Assembly: GCA_002432865.1 (NCBI GenBank)
Contig: DJGX01000019.1
Span: 21,956-85,955 of the forward strand
Source: Cloacimonetes bacterium UBA5835
Lineage (GTDB): Bacteria > Cloacimonadota > Cloacimonadia > Cloacimonadales > Cloacimonadaceae
Length of the DNA: 64,000 nucleotides
Direction: 5' to 3'
Part shown: positions 7,139 to 16,528 of the stretch, piece after piece
How positions within the stretch are numbered: position 1 is the stretch's first letter
How the letters are laid out: every line of letters starts with the position of its first letter
Translations under genes and position numbers: made by a program
Notes under the pieces: model-generated
The model's database searches: none
What the model was told of the DNA's origin: nothing
The model's input: only the letters and a program-made list of their open reading frames with translations

Positions 7139-9055
7139 ATGGCGAAACAAAGGAAAAATCAGAAGCGGTGGAATAATATTATCCTGATTTTCAGGATGAT
7201 GTTGCGTTATTGGCATTATTTGGTTGCCGGTTTTATCTGTATGCTATTTTTTACTCTTTTCAATGGAGTAAGCGTTACTTTAGCTATTCCTCTCTTTGAT
7301 TATGTGTTTAAACCAGGCAGAAACAATCTTCTATATACAGATTTTAGCGGATTTCTAACTGCTTTGGGAGAATTAATAAAGCAACATTTCGGTTCGTCTG
7401 GAGGTTTTTTTGCTGCCATCCAGAATTACAATTCCTTGTGGGAAGGCTGCAAAAAGCTTATGTTGCAGACGGATTCTCTTTCCCTGTTATATGGTTTATG
7501 TGTAGCAATTTTTGTTATTATCCTATTAAAGAATGGTTTTTATTTACTGCATAAGATATTTTTTAATTCTTTGAGAGGTAAAACGATCCGCGATATCCGT
7601 AATTATATGTTTACTCGCTATTTAAATCAGTCCCTCACTTTTTTTGGTCGCCATCGGGTTGGAGATGCAATTGTTAGAATGGTAGGGGATGTAGATATCG
7701 TAAGTGAACAGCTGATCAATTCCTTTGTAAATGTAACTAGGGAAATTTTTACAGTTCTTGTGTTTGCGCGGATAGCCTATTTATTGAATCCAACTCTGCT
7801 TTTATACAGCATCATAGTTCTACCGGTTTTTTCTTTTTCGATAGGTCTGTTAGGCAAGAAGATAAAGAAATATTCAAAACGTATACAGGAACAAATCTCC
7901 AATCTCTTTTCCAATGTAGAAGAAGTACTAAACAGTATGAAAGTTGTTCAAGCCTTTCGGCGGGAAGACTATGAGAAAAAAATCTTTGAATCCATCAACC
8001 AAAAACATTATCGTATGTGGTATAAGGCACAATATTATGGAGCATTGAACACACCTATTGCAGAGCTGAATACTGCTATAACCGGTATCTTAGTTATTAT
8101 CATTGGTGGCAATATGATTCTGGCTCCAGGAAGCAATTTTTCTTTGGGCGATTTTACTGCTTTCCTCTTTGCTTTATTTTCTATGCTACATCCGCTAAAA
8201 GTGATTACCCAAGTCTATACAGATATCCGTAAGGCGCTTGTTTCTCTGGATAGAATAGGTTTGGTATTAAATCAAGAATCTCGCATTCAAGATAAACCTG
8301 ATGCTATTGTGAAAGATAGTTTTGATCGCGAAATTAGCTTTGAAAATGTTACTTTTGGCTATAAGAATACTAAGCCTGTACTGAAAAATTTCAATTTAAC
8401 CATCTCCAAAGGCAGTAAAGTAGCTTTTGTTGGCTCCAGTGGAGGGGGAAAGACAACAATTGCCAATTTAATGAATCGCCTCTATGATGTGAATTCTGGT
8501 GCTATAACAATAGATGGTATAGATATAAGAGATATCAAACTGGATAGCCTAAGAAAGCTATTCGGAGTTGTTACTCAGGAATCAATTTTGTTTTCGCGCT
8601 CAATTAAAGAAAATATCGCTTATGGTTCTCAAGATGAAGTTACTGACGAACAAATCATCAAAGCCGCACAAATTGCTTATGCAGATGAATTTATCGATGA
8701 GCTACCTAATAAATATGAAGAAGTGCTTAGCAGTAAAGGTTCCGATCTATCCGGAGGCCAAAAACAACGGCTTTGCATAGCGCGGGCTATTGTAGGTGAC
8801 CCTCCTATTTTAATTTTTGATGAAGCAACTTCTGCTCTGGATACCGATTCTGAACAGAAAGTACAATTGGCCATTGATAAAGTAACGCTAAACAGAACTG
8901 TAATCTTGATTGCCCATCGGCTTTCTACTATTTTGAAAGCGGATCAAATAGTGGTTTTGGAAAAGGGAAAGATTGTAGGAATAGGCACTCATCAGGAATT
9001 ATTAGAAAGCTGTTCTCGATATCAACATCTATATAATTTACAAAACGGGAAATAG
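7139..9055 (+). CDS. ABC exporter, MsbA-like (fused permease-ATPase)
   Basis: This is a half-transporter expected to dimerise in the inner membrane and flip a lipid or lipid-linked glycan. About six membrane segments occupy residues 20-370. The nucleotide-binding domain has Walker A GSSGGGKTT at ~432, the signature LSGGQ at ~537, Walker B ILIFDEATSALD at ~553-564 and the switch His of IAHRLST near 591. The length of 638 residues is somewhat long because of a ~40-residue insertion around 65-110 between the first membrane segments. Its place at the head of a glycosyltransferase cluster suggests export of lipid A/core or a similar glycolipid. The Shine-Dalgarno is weak. Confidence 0.88.
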   Translation: MAKQRKNQKRWNNIILIFRMMLRYWHYLVAGFICMLFFTLFNGVSVTLAIPLFDYVFKPGRNNLLYTDFSGFLTALGELIKQHFGSSGGFFAAIQNYNSLWEGCKKLMLQTDSLSLLYGLCVAIFVIILLKNGFYLLHKIFFNSLRGKTIRDIRNYMFTRYLNQSLTFFGRHRVGDAIVRMVGDVDIVSEQLINSFVNVTREIFTVLVFARIAYLLNPTLLLYSIIVLPVFSFSIGLLGKKIKKYSKRIQEQISNLFSNVEEVLNSMKVVQAFRREDYEKKIFESINQKHYRMWYKAQYYGALNTPIAELNTAITGILVIIIGGNMILAPGSNFSLGDFTAFLFALFSMLHPLKVITQVYTDIRKALVSLDRIGLVLNQESRIQDKPDAIVKDSFDREISFENVTFGYKNTKPVLKNFNLTISKGSKVAFVGSSGGGKTTIANLMNRLYDVNSGAITIDGIDIRDIKLDSLRKLFGVVTQESILFSRSIKENIAYGSQDEVTDEQIIKAAQIAYADEFIDELPNKYEEVLSSKGSDLSGGQKQRLCIARAIVGDPPILIFDEATSALDTDSEQKVQLAIDKVTLNRTVILIAHRLSTILKADQIVVLEKGKIVGIGTHQELLESCSRYQHLYNLQNGK

Positions 9056-9089
9056 CAATATGTATAGATCTTAGGTATATGAGGTAACA

Positions 9090-10034
9090 ATGAAAATCAG
9101 CGGTTTCTCTTTTGTGCGTAATGGAATTAAACTCTACTATCCAGTAATAGAATCAATCCAGAGTATTCTGCCCATCTGCGATGAATTTATAATTGCTGTC
9201 GGGAAAGGTGATGCAGATGATGATACAAAGGAACGCATTTTAGCCTTGAACAATCCTAAAATCAAGATCATCGATACCGTTTGGGATGAGAAACTATGCA
9301 AACGGGGGATGATTAATTCCTGGCAAACGGATATTGCCAAAAAAGAATGCACTGGTGATTGGCTTTTTTATTTGCAGGCGGATGAAGTTGTGCACGAAAA
9401 ATACTTACCTGTGATCCAAAAACGCTGTGAAGAACTGTTAAACGACAAAGAAGTGGAAGGATTACTTTTTGCCTATAAACATTTTTGGGGAGATTATTAT
9501 CACTATCATAATGGCCATGGCTGGTATCCTTATGAAATACGCATAATTAGAAATAATCCTAATATTCATTCATACCAAAGTGCTCAATCCTTTCGTTATT
9601 TTGAATATTATGATAATCCGCGTCAGGAAACCGGAACCAGGAAATTAAAGGTTGCCAAAGTGGATGCTGAAATTTATCATTACGGCTGGGTGCGTCCTCC
9701 CAATTTGATGCAAAATAAATGCAAGGCATTAAATTCTATCCATTGGGGAAAGGAAAAAGCAGAAGAATATTACAACAAAGCTCCTAAGTATTTTGATTAT
9801 GGACCCCTTTCTCAATTGGCTTTTTTTGAAGGAACTCATCCTATAGTTATGCAGAATATGATAACTAATTTTAATTGGCAAGATAAATTACAATTAACCG
9901 GTAAACCCAATCCTTATCGCGAACTGCATAAACATGAAGAATTTAAATATCGCTTTTTAACTTTTATCGAAAAACACTTCAATGGTGGAAAACAAATCGG
10001 CACTTTTAAGAATTATGTTTTGCTGAAAAGATGA
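9090..10034 (+). CDS. glycosyltransferase family 2 protein
   Basis: A GT-A-fold glycosyltransferase. The N-terminal half has nucleotide-sugar elements (FVRNGIKL start, a DEFIIAVGKGDADD segment, and QADEVVHE standing for the DxD region near residue 97). The C-terminal half is rich in His, Tyr and Trp and probably shapes the acceptor site. GAGG lies six bases before the ATG. The last four bases overlap the next gene, and five more glycosyltransferases follow, so a role in building lipopolysaccharide core or a surface glycan is likely. The sugar and linkage cannot be told. Confidence 0.83.
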   Translation: MKISGFSFVRNGIKLYYPVIESIQSILPICDEFIIAVGKGDADDDTKERILALNNPKIKIIDTVWDEKLCKRGMINSWQTDIAKKECTGDWLFYLQADEVVHEKYLPVIQKRCEELLNDKEVEGLLFAYKHFWGDYYHYHNGHGWYPYEIRIIRNNPNIHSYQSAQSFRYFEYYDNPRQETGTRKLKVAKVDAEIYHYGWVRPPNLMQNKCKALNSIHWGKEKAEEYYNKAPKYFDYGPLSQLAFFEGTHPIVMQNMITNFNWQDKLQLTGKPNPYRELHKHEEFKYRFLTFIEKHFNGGKQIGTFKNYVLLKR

Positions 10035-10867
10035 ATTTAAGTGTAATTATTTCCGTATACAATTATCTGGATTTATTGGAAAAATGTCTATTCTCGGTTT
10101 ATAGACAAGCGGTGCAACCTGATGAAATTATCCTCTCTGATGATGGCTCAGAAGAAGATATAATTGGCTTTTTCCAGGTGCAAAAAGAAAAAACTTCAAT
10201 TCCAATGATCTTGGTTAGACAAGAACATCAGCAATTTCGGGCTGCCAGAGTTAGAAACAATGGTGTTTCTGTTTGCAATAGTGAAATTCTCGCTTTTCTG
10301 GATCAGGATATTATTATACCCAAGAACTATTTACTATCTATTAAAAATGAACTTACCATAGGCAGATTCTTAAGCGGTTATCCTGTTCGTCTTAGTAAAG
10401 ATCAAACAGAAAAATTAACTTTTGAGGTGATTGAACAAAATAACTGGAATGCTATTTTAACTGAGGCGCAGAAGAAGAAAATTATCAAACAATATAGAAA
10501 GGACTATTTATCCTATGTACTCTGCAAGTATTTACCTTTTGTAGAACATGGCGCTAAAATGCGAGGTGGTGTTTCTGCTATATTTAGAAATGATTTTGAA
10601 GCGGTTAATGGATATGATGAAAATTATATCGGTTGGGGCAACGAGGATGATGATTTAGGAAAACGACTACATGCATTAGGAAGAATTGGCTTTAACTTTG
10701 TACTTTCTCAACTCCCTTTACATCAATATCATCAACCCTATCATAACAAGGGCGAAAGAAAAAACTCTGGTTATAGTAAATCTCGCAGAAATGAGATTTT
10801 CCCAAATAACTATAGATGCCAAAAGGGGCTAAACTCTAAGCGCAATGATCTTTATATATTGAAATGA
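10031..10867 (+). CDS. glycosyltransferase family 2 with galactosyltransferase-type C-terminus
   Basis: It starts with the canonical GT2 strand VIISVYNYLDLLEKCL and a LSDDGS motif near residue 36, followed by FLDQDI near 92 as the DxD-type metal site. The C-terminal region carries GGVSAIFRNDF and a GYDENYIGWGNEDDD segment, typical of the galactosyltransferase C-terminal domain of chondroitin-polymerase-like enzymes. It overlaps its neighbours by four bases on each side (ATGA), consistent with a coupled operon. The product is cytoplasmic or membrane-peripheral, without a signal peptide. Confidence 0.85.
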   Translation: MNLSVIISVYNYLDLLEKCLFSVYRQAVQPDEIILSDDGSEEDIIGFFQVQKEKTSIPMILVRQEHQQFRAARVRNNGVSVCNSEILAFLDQDIIIPKNYLLSIKNELTIGRFLSGYPVRLSKDQTEKLTFEVIEQNNWNAILTEAQKKKIIKQYRKDYLSYVLCKYLPFVEHGAKMRGGVSAIFRNDFEAVNGYDENYIGWGNEDDDLGKRLHALGRIGFNFVLSQLPLHQYHQPYHNKGERKNSGYSKSRRNEIFPNNYRCQKGLNSKRNDLYILK

Positions 10868-12015
10868 ACAACTTAGAACGATTATTAGGTCTCCCCTTTT
10901 TTTACACAGGCACATTAACTGATAAGATATTGAAGTGGAATAATAGTAGTTCACTCTTTTTTTTATTTCCTCATTATCATACTGGAGGTGCGGAACAAAT
11001 ACATATCGATATTCTTCGTATTTTTGCTTCCCACAGACCTTATATCATAATTACCAATAAATCACGCAATAAAGTCCATTATAAGGAAATGCAAGAGTGT
11101 GGTAAATTAATAGATATGTCTAAATACCTGAATAATGCCAATCGTTTTATCGTTAAGTATTTCTTCTTAGGCTTTCTATCTTCACTAATCAATAGACATC
11201 ACAAATCCATTGTGATGTCTTCTAATAGTGCCTTTTTTTATCGGTTAGTTTGTCACCTTAATGATAGTTATTTAATTGATATTATACATGGTCTCTTTGG
11301 TATAAATCATCATAATTGGCTTCAGGCAACTCCCAAAATAGATAGAAGAATAGTTGTTTCTAATAGTATATTGGGAAGAATTCAAGATATTTATAGAAAA
11401 AATGGTGTTGATAGTATTTATGATTGCCGGTTACAGTTGATTTACAATTCAGTTCCATTATGTGATTTGATTCCTGAAAAGAATTATTATGCTCCTTTGC
11501 AAATTGTCTTTATTGCTCGAAATGCACAAGAAAAGAGATTCTATTTATACCGAAAGCTGGCTCAAAATGTTATTCGAGAACATCCAGATATAAAGTTCTA
11601 CTGCATTGGTAACTTCGTAGAAACAGAACCGGTTATCAATTTGGGGGAGATTGTTAGTCGGAAGATGTTATACGAAATTATCCAAAATTTCCATATATTA
11701 GTACTATGCTCAGTATCTGAAGGTTTTGGCTTAGTTATTGTAGAAGGGATGACTTGTGGCTTAATTCCCTTGGCCACTGATGTTGGAGGAGTAAAAGAGA
11801 CATTTCAGGATAGAATAAATGGAATGTTAGTTAAAGCCAAAGACGAACAGAAGATAATAGATGAATTTACTTCATATATTAAGGAACTTAATGTGAATAG
11901 GGATTTATTACAAAAAATGAATTGTTCTGCCCATGAATATGCGAAAGAGCACTTTAGTTATGATCGTTTTGCTGCTGAATATTTAAGGATAGTAGTAGAA
12001 GGTAAAAACAATTAA
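10864..12015 (+). CDS. glycosyltransferase family 4 (GT-B fold)
   Basis: This is a GT-B glycosyltransferase. The acceptor-binding half contains a HTGGAEQIH motif near residue 40. The donor half contains VFIARNAQEKRFYL near 220 and the SEGFGLVIVEGM segment near 287, the ExxxxxxxE motif of retaining GT4 enzymes, followed by GLIPLATDVGGVKE. The length of 383 residues is normal. It is flanked by overlapping or abutting glycosyltransferase genes. Base composition looks a little more AT-rich than its neighbours, as often for O-antigen or core genes. The substrate is unknown. Confidence 0.83.
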   Translation: MNNLERLLGLPFFYTGTLTDKILKWNNSSSLFFLFPHYHTGGAEQIHIDILRIFASHRPYIIITNKSRNKVHYKEMQECGKLIDMSKYLNNANRFIVKYFFLGFLSSLINRHHKSIVMSSNSAFFYRLVCHLNDSYLIDIIHGLFGINHHNWLQATPKIDRRIVVSNSILGRIQDIYRKNGVDSIYDCRLQLIYNSVPLCDLIPEKNYYAPLQIVFIARNAQEKRFYLYRKLAQNVIREHPDIKFYCIGNFVETEPVINLGEIVSRKMLYEIIQNFHILVLCSVSEGFGLVIVEGMTCGLIPLATDVGGVKETFQDRINGMLVKAKDEQKIIDEFTSYIKELNVNRDLLQKMNCSAHEYAKEHFSYDRFAAEYLRIVVEGKNN

Positions 12016-12762
12016 ATGGATAAAATATCAGCTGTTCTAATTGTAAAAAATGAAGCAAATAATATTGCTCGCTGCCTAAAATCACTTTCTGGGGTGGATG
12101 AAATTGTGGTTTTAGATACAGGTTCCACCGATGCAACAGAGAATATTTGTGTTGGTTTTGGAGCTAAAGTTTATCATTTAGATAAATGGGAGGGCTTTGG
12201 TAAAGCCAAACAAAAAGCGGTTGATCTTGCTTCATTTGATTGGATTATATCTATAGATGCCGATGAAGAAATTAGCCCAGAACTGCAAAAAGAACTACAG
12301 ACACTAAAACACAATAGTTTTGAAAACTCTGCCTGGCGAATAAAGAGGCGTTCCTATTATTTAGGCAAACCGATACATTTTTGTGGTTGGCAAAACGATG
12401 CTCCAGTGCGTTTATTTAATAGAAAAAAGGGTAGTTTTAACACAAAAATAGTCCACGAAGGAATTCAAACCTCACAACCAATAAAAAAATGTAAACATTA
12501 TCTATATCATTATACAAATCCCACCCGAGAAGTACATTTTACTAAAATGCGTTTTTATGCTGAACTTAGCGCTAAACAGCTTTATGAAAAAGGTAAAAAG
12601 TCCAATGAGTTTTCTGCTTGGATTAGAGGTATATGTAAGTTTTTCAAAATGTATATCTTCCAGCTGGGTTTTTTGGATGGAGCGAAGGGCTTTTTGCTCT
12701 GCAAAAATTCTGCCTGGGGAATCTGGTATCGCTATCATCTATTAGGAAAAATGCAAAAATGA
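12016..12762 (+). CDS. glycosyltransferase family 2, WaaE/KdtX-like
   Basis: The N-terminal half shows ISAVLIVKNEANNI, a VVLDTGSTD segment near residue 36 and SIDADEEI near 79, the arrangement of the WaaE/KdtX-like lipopolysaccharide core beta-glucosyltransferases. The middle has WRIKRRSYYLGKPI and a CGWQ segment, also family-typical. The length of 248 residues matches. The start directly abuts the preceding stop and the end overlaps the next start by four bases. It probably adds a hexose to the inner core, but the assignment rests on motif similarity. Confidence 0.85.
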   Translation: MDKISAVLIVKNEANNIARCLKSLSGVDEIVVLDTGSTDATENICVGFGAKVYHLDKWEGFGKAKQKAVDLASFDWIISIDADEEISPELQKELQTLKHNSFENSAWRIKRRSYYLGKPIHFCGWQNDAPVRLFNRKKGSFNTKIVHEGIQTSQPIKKCKHYLYHYTNPTREVHFTKMRFYAELSAKQLYEKGKKSNEFSAWIRGICKFFKMYIFQLGFLDGAKGFLLCKNSAWGIWYRYHLLGKMQK

Positions 12763-13841
12763 GAGTTTTACACATAGATTCAGAAAAAACTTGGAGAGGA
12801 GGTCAGCAGCAGGCAATTTACCTTTACGAAGGTATGCTAAAAAGAGGTTTTGATTGTGGCTTTCTTTGTTTACCAAAATCCTCATTACATAATTATCTTG
12901 CCAAAAATAACCTGCCTTTTCACACAATTTCTTGTAAAGGGGAGCTTGATCTGTATGCAGGTTTTAAGTTAGCTATGCTATGCCGGAAAAAATCTTATGA
13001 TGTTTTGCATTTACATAGTAGCCATTCTCTCAGTTGGGGTTTAATGGCAAAATTATTCTGTCCTCACTTAAAACTTGTAGCTACCAGACGAGTAGATTTT
13101 CCTATTGGTAAGAATCCCTTTTCTGCATTTAAGTATAGAACTAAAGCAATAAATAAAATCGTTACTGTTTCGAATAATATTCGCAATGTTCTTGTGGACT
13201 GTGGTGTTCCCGAGTCTAAAATTACTGTTATCCATAGTGGAATCGATATAAAGAAATTCGCAGACAAGAAGGTTCCAGAAAACTTTCGTGAAACTTGGAA
13301 GATACCTGAAAAAAGTATTGTTGTAGGAACTGTCGCTGCTTTTGCCGGTCATAAGGATTATCCTAATTTTTTACAAGCTGCCTCTTTAGCCGTTAAAGAG
13401 AATCCAGAGCTTTTTTTTATGGCTGTCGGAGATGGTATTCTCCTGCCAGAAATGAAAAAAGTAGCTATGGAATTTGGTTTGCAGGGTCATATTAGCTTCA
13501 CCGGTTTTCAAAAAGAAATTGGACATTTCTTGAAAGCGTTTGATATCTTTGTGCTAGCTTCCTATTTAGAAGGTTTGGGAACTTCCGTTTTGGAAGCAAT
13601 GAGTGTAGGCCTTCCTGTAATTGGAACAAAAGCTGGAGGAATTTCAGAAATGATCTCTAATGAAGAAAATGGTTTATTGGTCCCCCCTAAAAATCCTCAG
13701 GAACTATCCCATTCAATCTTGAAACTGGCCAGGGAACCTCGTCTGAGGCAGAAATATGGCAAGAATGCCTTAGAAACAGTAAAACAATTTGATAAGGAAC
13801 TAATGGTGGATAAAAACTTGGAGCTTTATAAAACCTTATGA
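12759..13841 (+). CDS. glycosyltransferase family 4
   Basis: A GT-B enzyme of 360 residues. The N-terminus has the WRGGQQQ motif near residue 12 that often marks core-oligosaccharide GT4 enzymes. The donor-binding half has VTVSNNIRN near 133, HSGID near 158, GTVAAFAGHKDY near 188 and the LEGLGTSVLEAM segment near 268 with GGISEM. It overlaps both neighbours by four bases. It probably adds a sugar to the lipopolysaccharide core or a related glycan; the specific donor is not determined. Confidence 0.86.
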   Translation: MRVLHIDSEKTWRGGQQQAIYLYEGMLKRGFDCGFLCLPKSSLHNYLAKNNLPFHTISCKGELDLYAGFKLAMLCRKKSYDVLHLHSSHSLSWGLMAKLFCPHLKLVATRRVDFPIGKNPFSAFKYRTKAINKIVTVSNNIRNVLVDCGVPESKITVIHSGIDIKKFADKKVPENFRETWKIPEKSIVVGTVAAFAGHKDYPNFLQAASLAVKENPELFFMAVGDGILLPEMKKVAMEFGLQGHISFTGFQKEIGHFLKAFDIFVLASYLEGLGTSVLEAMSVGLPVIGTKAGGISEMISNEENGLLVPPKNPQELSHSILKLAREPRLRQKYGKNALETVKQFDKELMVDKNLELYKTL

Positions 13842-14878
13842 AAGAACCGGAACGCATAATAATTGTTCAAACTGCTTTCATTGGCGATGTAATTTTAATA
13901 ACTCCCCTAATAAGAGCAGTAGCAAAGCTATTTAATAAAACCAAAATTGATGTTTTGGTAGTAAACGAAGCCGCTAAACTCCTGGAAAATAATCCTTATG
14001 TGAATGAAGTGATTATCGATTCCAAGCGAAAAAATGTGTGGCAATCTACTGTGCAGTTGATACGCTATATTAAAAATAGACACTATAACATAGCTATCAC
14101 TCCGCACAGTTCATTTCGGACTCATTTAATCCTATATTTAAGTAAAATTCCGGAAAGAATTGGTTTTGATAGAGGTTTTGCCAAATGGATGCTGACCAAA
14201 AAAGTAGAACATCCAGTGGGACCGCATAAAATAATTAAAAACTTAGGCCTCGTAAAACCCCTCAGTAATAAGGAATTCGATATTCAGACAGAGCTTTTCC
14301 CCTCAGCTAATGATAAACATAAAGCGGAGGAATTGCTAAAGGCATTATCTGGAAAGACATTAATTGCTATTGCTCCCGGTTCAATCTGGAAGACTAAATG
14401 CTGGGAACTAAATTCCTATATCTCACTTTGCCGGAAACTTTTAGATAGTGGATATGGCATTGTTTTAATTGGAGGAGAAAGCGATAAACCTCAATGTGAT
14501 GAAATAGAAATTGCTATAGAGAAGAATAATGCTAACCTAATTAATCTTGCAGGAGTTACTAATTTACTGGAGAGCGCTGCCATTATCGAAAAATGCTCTT
14601 TAATGATTTGTAATGATAGTGGCGCTATGCATATTGCCAATGCTATGCAGACCAGGGTCTTTGCTTTTTTTGGTCCTACCGTTCCTCTATTTGGTTATTA
14701 TCCATATAGAGAAGGAGACAAATTTTTTGAAGTTGATCTTAAATGCAGACCCTGTGGTAGTCATGGTGCTAAAAAATGTCCTTTAGATCATCATAACTGT
14801 ATGAAACTCATTGCCGTAGAACCTGTTTTAGAGGCTGTAAATCTACTTTTTTTAAGAAGGAATAATGAATTTAATTGA
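13838..14878 (+). CDS. glycosyltransferase family 9 (ADP-heptose:LPS heptosyltransferase-like)
   Basis: A GT9 enzyme, the family that transfers heptose from ADP-heptose to Kdo or to the first heptose of the inner core. The N-terminal motif IIIVQTAFIGDVIL, the APGSIWKTKCW segment near residue 181 and the CNDSGAMHIANA segment near 263 with downstream GPTVPLFGY are all characteristic. The length of 346 residues matches WaaF. Its place at the end of six coupled glycosyltransferase genes is strong evidence that the cluster builds LPS core. It overlaps tatD by 14 bases. Confidence 0.88.
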   Translation: MKEPERIIIVQTAFIGDVILITPLIRAVAKLFNKTKIDVLVVNEAAKLLENNPYVNEVIIDSKRKNVWQSTVQLIRYIKNRHYNIAITPHSSFRTHLILYLSKIPERIGFDRGFAKWMLTKKVEHPVGPHKIIKNLGLVKPLSNKEFDIQTELFPSANDKHKAEELLKALSGKTLIAIAPGSIWKTKCWELNSYISLCRKLLDSGYGIVLIGGESDKPQCDEIEIAIEKNNANLINLAGVTNLLESAAIIEKCSLMICNDSGAMHIANAMQTRVFAFFGPTVPLFGYYPYREGDKFFEVDLKCRPCGSHGAKKCPLDHHNCMKLIAVEPVLEAVNLLFLRRNNEFN

Positions 14879-15608
14879 TGCACATTGCCATCTGGCTAAT
14901 CTGAATCAGTTAATGCCAGTAAAGCCATTATTGGAAGAGGCAGAAAAACTGGGTATCTTTTTTTGGCTTTCATCTGTGCTTACTCAATCGGAAATTGCTT
15001 GGCACCAAAATAACCCTGACAATAGAATTGCTTACAGTGCTGGTATTCATCCTTGTTATGATGAATGCGATTTAGAATTGGAAGATATAGAAATCCTTTG
15101 CCAAAAGAAAAGAATCTGGGCAATTGGTGAAATAGGTTTGGATAGAAATAATCCAAATTATGAGTGTCAGGTGGAGCTTTTTATTGCCCAATTGGAACTT
15201 GCCAAACAATATAATCTACCAGTAGTTTTGCATCTGGTAGGACATACAACCGAGGCTTATAAAATCCTGAAGCAATATAATCTGCAATATCTTGTTCACG
15301 GTTATGCAGGTTCCCTACAAGGTTACAAAGAACTTTTACGCCTAAATACTCTGTTTACTATTTCTGAGCGGTTGTTGAAGAAGGATAAAAAAGAACTTTT
15401 ACTGGCTATGATAGATAGTAAACGCTATCTTTTTGAAACAGATATCACTCGTGAATATGTAAAAGTAGGAGAAAAGAATCCTCTTTTGCGCTTATCTTCA
15501 CTTGTTTCTTCTGTAGCTGATCTTTCAGGAATTATGTTAGAGCAATTAATCACAGAACAGCAAAGAAACTTTAATGGCTATGAACAAAGCGGATTTTTCC
15601 AGAACTGA
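14865..15608 (+). CDS. TatD family metal-dependent hydrolase
   Basis: A TIM-barrel metallohydrolase. The first strand gives DAHCHL (residues 4-9), the second HPCYD near 63, then the GEIGLDR segment near 87, HLVGHT near 125, HGYAG near 145 and ETDI near 191, together the usual set of metal ligands. TatD proteins act as 3'-5' exonucleases in DNA repair or RNA turnover. Length is normal at 247. The start overlaps the heptosyltransferase by 14 bases and the end overlaps tcdA by 35 bases. Confidence 0.85.
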   Translation: MNLIDAHCHLANLNQLMPVKPLLEEAEKLGIFFWLSSVLTQSEIAWHQNNPDNRIAYSAGIHPCYDECDLELEDIEILCQKKRIWAIGEIGLDRNNPNYECQVELFIAQLELAKQYNLPVVLHLVGHTTEAYKILKQYNLQYLVHGYAGSLQGYKELLRLNTLFTISERLLKKDKKELLLAMIDSKRYLFETDITREYVKVGEKNPLLRLSSLVSSVADLSGIMLEQLITEQQRNFNGYEQSGFFQN

Positions 15609-16347
15609 ACTTTTAATTGGTGAAAAAGGACTGCAGGCATTATCCAAAACTTGTATAGCAGTTATTGGTTTGGGGGGAGTTGGTTCTTATTCTGCAGAAG
15701 CATTAGCTCGTTCAGGAATTGGCAAATTGATCTTAGTTGATTTTGATATAGTTGAGCCAAGCAATGTAAACAGGCAGATTTTAGCTTTGCAATCAACTAT
15801 TGGTAAATACAAAGCAGACCTTATGCAACAGCGAATTCTGGATATCAATCCACAAGCGGAAATTGTTGTTCACCGGGAAGTTCTGAACAAAGATAATCAA
15901 GAACAGTTACTTGCTGAAGCTGATTATTGTGTAGATGCCATTGATAGTTTGAACTCCAAAATTGACTTGCTGGAATTTCTGGTTAGAAATAAGAAGAGAT
16001 TTATCAGTGTGATGGGAGCAGGAAATCGTCTGGATCCTAATTTAATTCATATTTCCACTTTGGATAAGAGCCATAATTGTCCTTTGGCGCGTAGAGTTCG
16101 TAAGCTATTAAAGCAAAGAGAGATTGAGATTAATTTCCCTTGTGTGTATTCTTCTGAGCTTCCTATCAAACCCAATCAAAAAAGTAATAATCCTTCAATT
16201 GAACACCCAAATATTTCCCAAAAAATCGTTTACAATAACTCTCAACGCATACCTATTGGTTCAATAAGTTATATACCAGCAATTATGGGAATGATGGCTT
16301 CTTCCTGGGTCATAAAATCTATCCTGAAAGATAGCACTGATAATTAA
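15574..16347 (+). CDS. tcdA: tRNA threonylcarbamoyladenosine dehydratase-like (ThiF/E1 superfamily)
   Basis: This is an E1-like ATP-dependent enzyme. The nucleotide-binding loop VIGLGGVGSYSAEALAR is at residues ~30-46, followed by VDFDIVEPSNVNRQ (adenylation motif with the conserved Arg) and DAIDSLNSK near 128. TcdA cyclises t6A to ct6A in tRNAs; the 257-residue size and the SHNCPLARRVRK segment fit it better than ThiF or MoeB, which carry zinc cysteine pairs not seen here. Residues ~185-220 form a variable, Asn/Ser-rich loop. Two possible ATG starts (15574, 15580) lie within the tatD end; neither has a strong Shine-Dalgarno. Confidence 0.85.
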   Translation: MAMNKADFSRTELLIGEKGLQALSKTCIAVIGLGGVGSYSAEALARSGIGKLILVDFDIVEPSNVNRQILALQSTIGKYKADLMQQRILDINPQAEIVVHREVLNKDNQEQLLAEADYCVDAIDSLNSKIDLLEFLVRNKKRFISVMGAGNRLDPNLIHISTLDKSHNCPLARRVRKLLKQREIEINFPCVYSSELPIKPNQKSNNPSIEHPNISQKIVYNNSQRIPIGSISYIPAIMGMMASSWVIKSILKDSTDN

Positions 16348-16465
16348 TTAATCACCTATTCTGATAAAGTAGCATTTTATTGAGCATCAATACTGCTGAT
16401 TGGGTATTATCTCTTCCGAAAACAGAGAATTTACTTTTCCCTTTCTGCCCTTTTTTAGATTTTGC

Positions 16466-16493
16466 TTGACTTTTTGTGGATGATATATAGATT
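16466..16493 (+). promoter_or_regulatory. probable promoter of fba
   Basis: TTGACT (16466-16471) and TAGATT (16488-16493) are spaced by 16 bases, with the fba start codon 36 bases further on. It is the only good hexamer pair in the 181-bp gap after tcdA. Confidence 0.55.
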
Positions 16494-16528
16494 ATCTAAT
16501 AAGAATTTTATTATGCTGGAGGTATAAA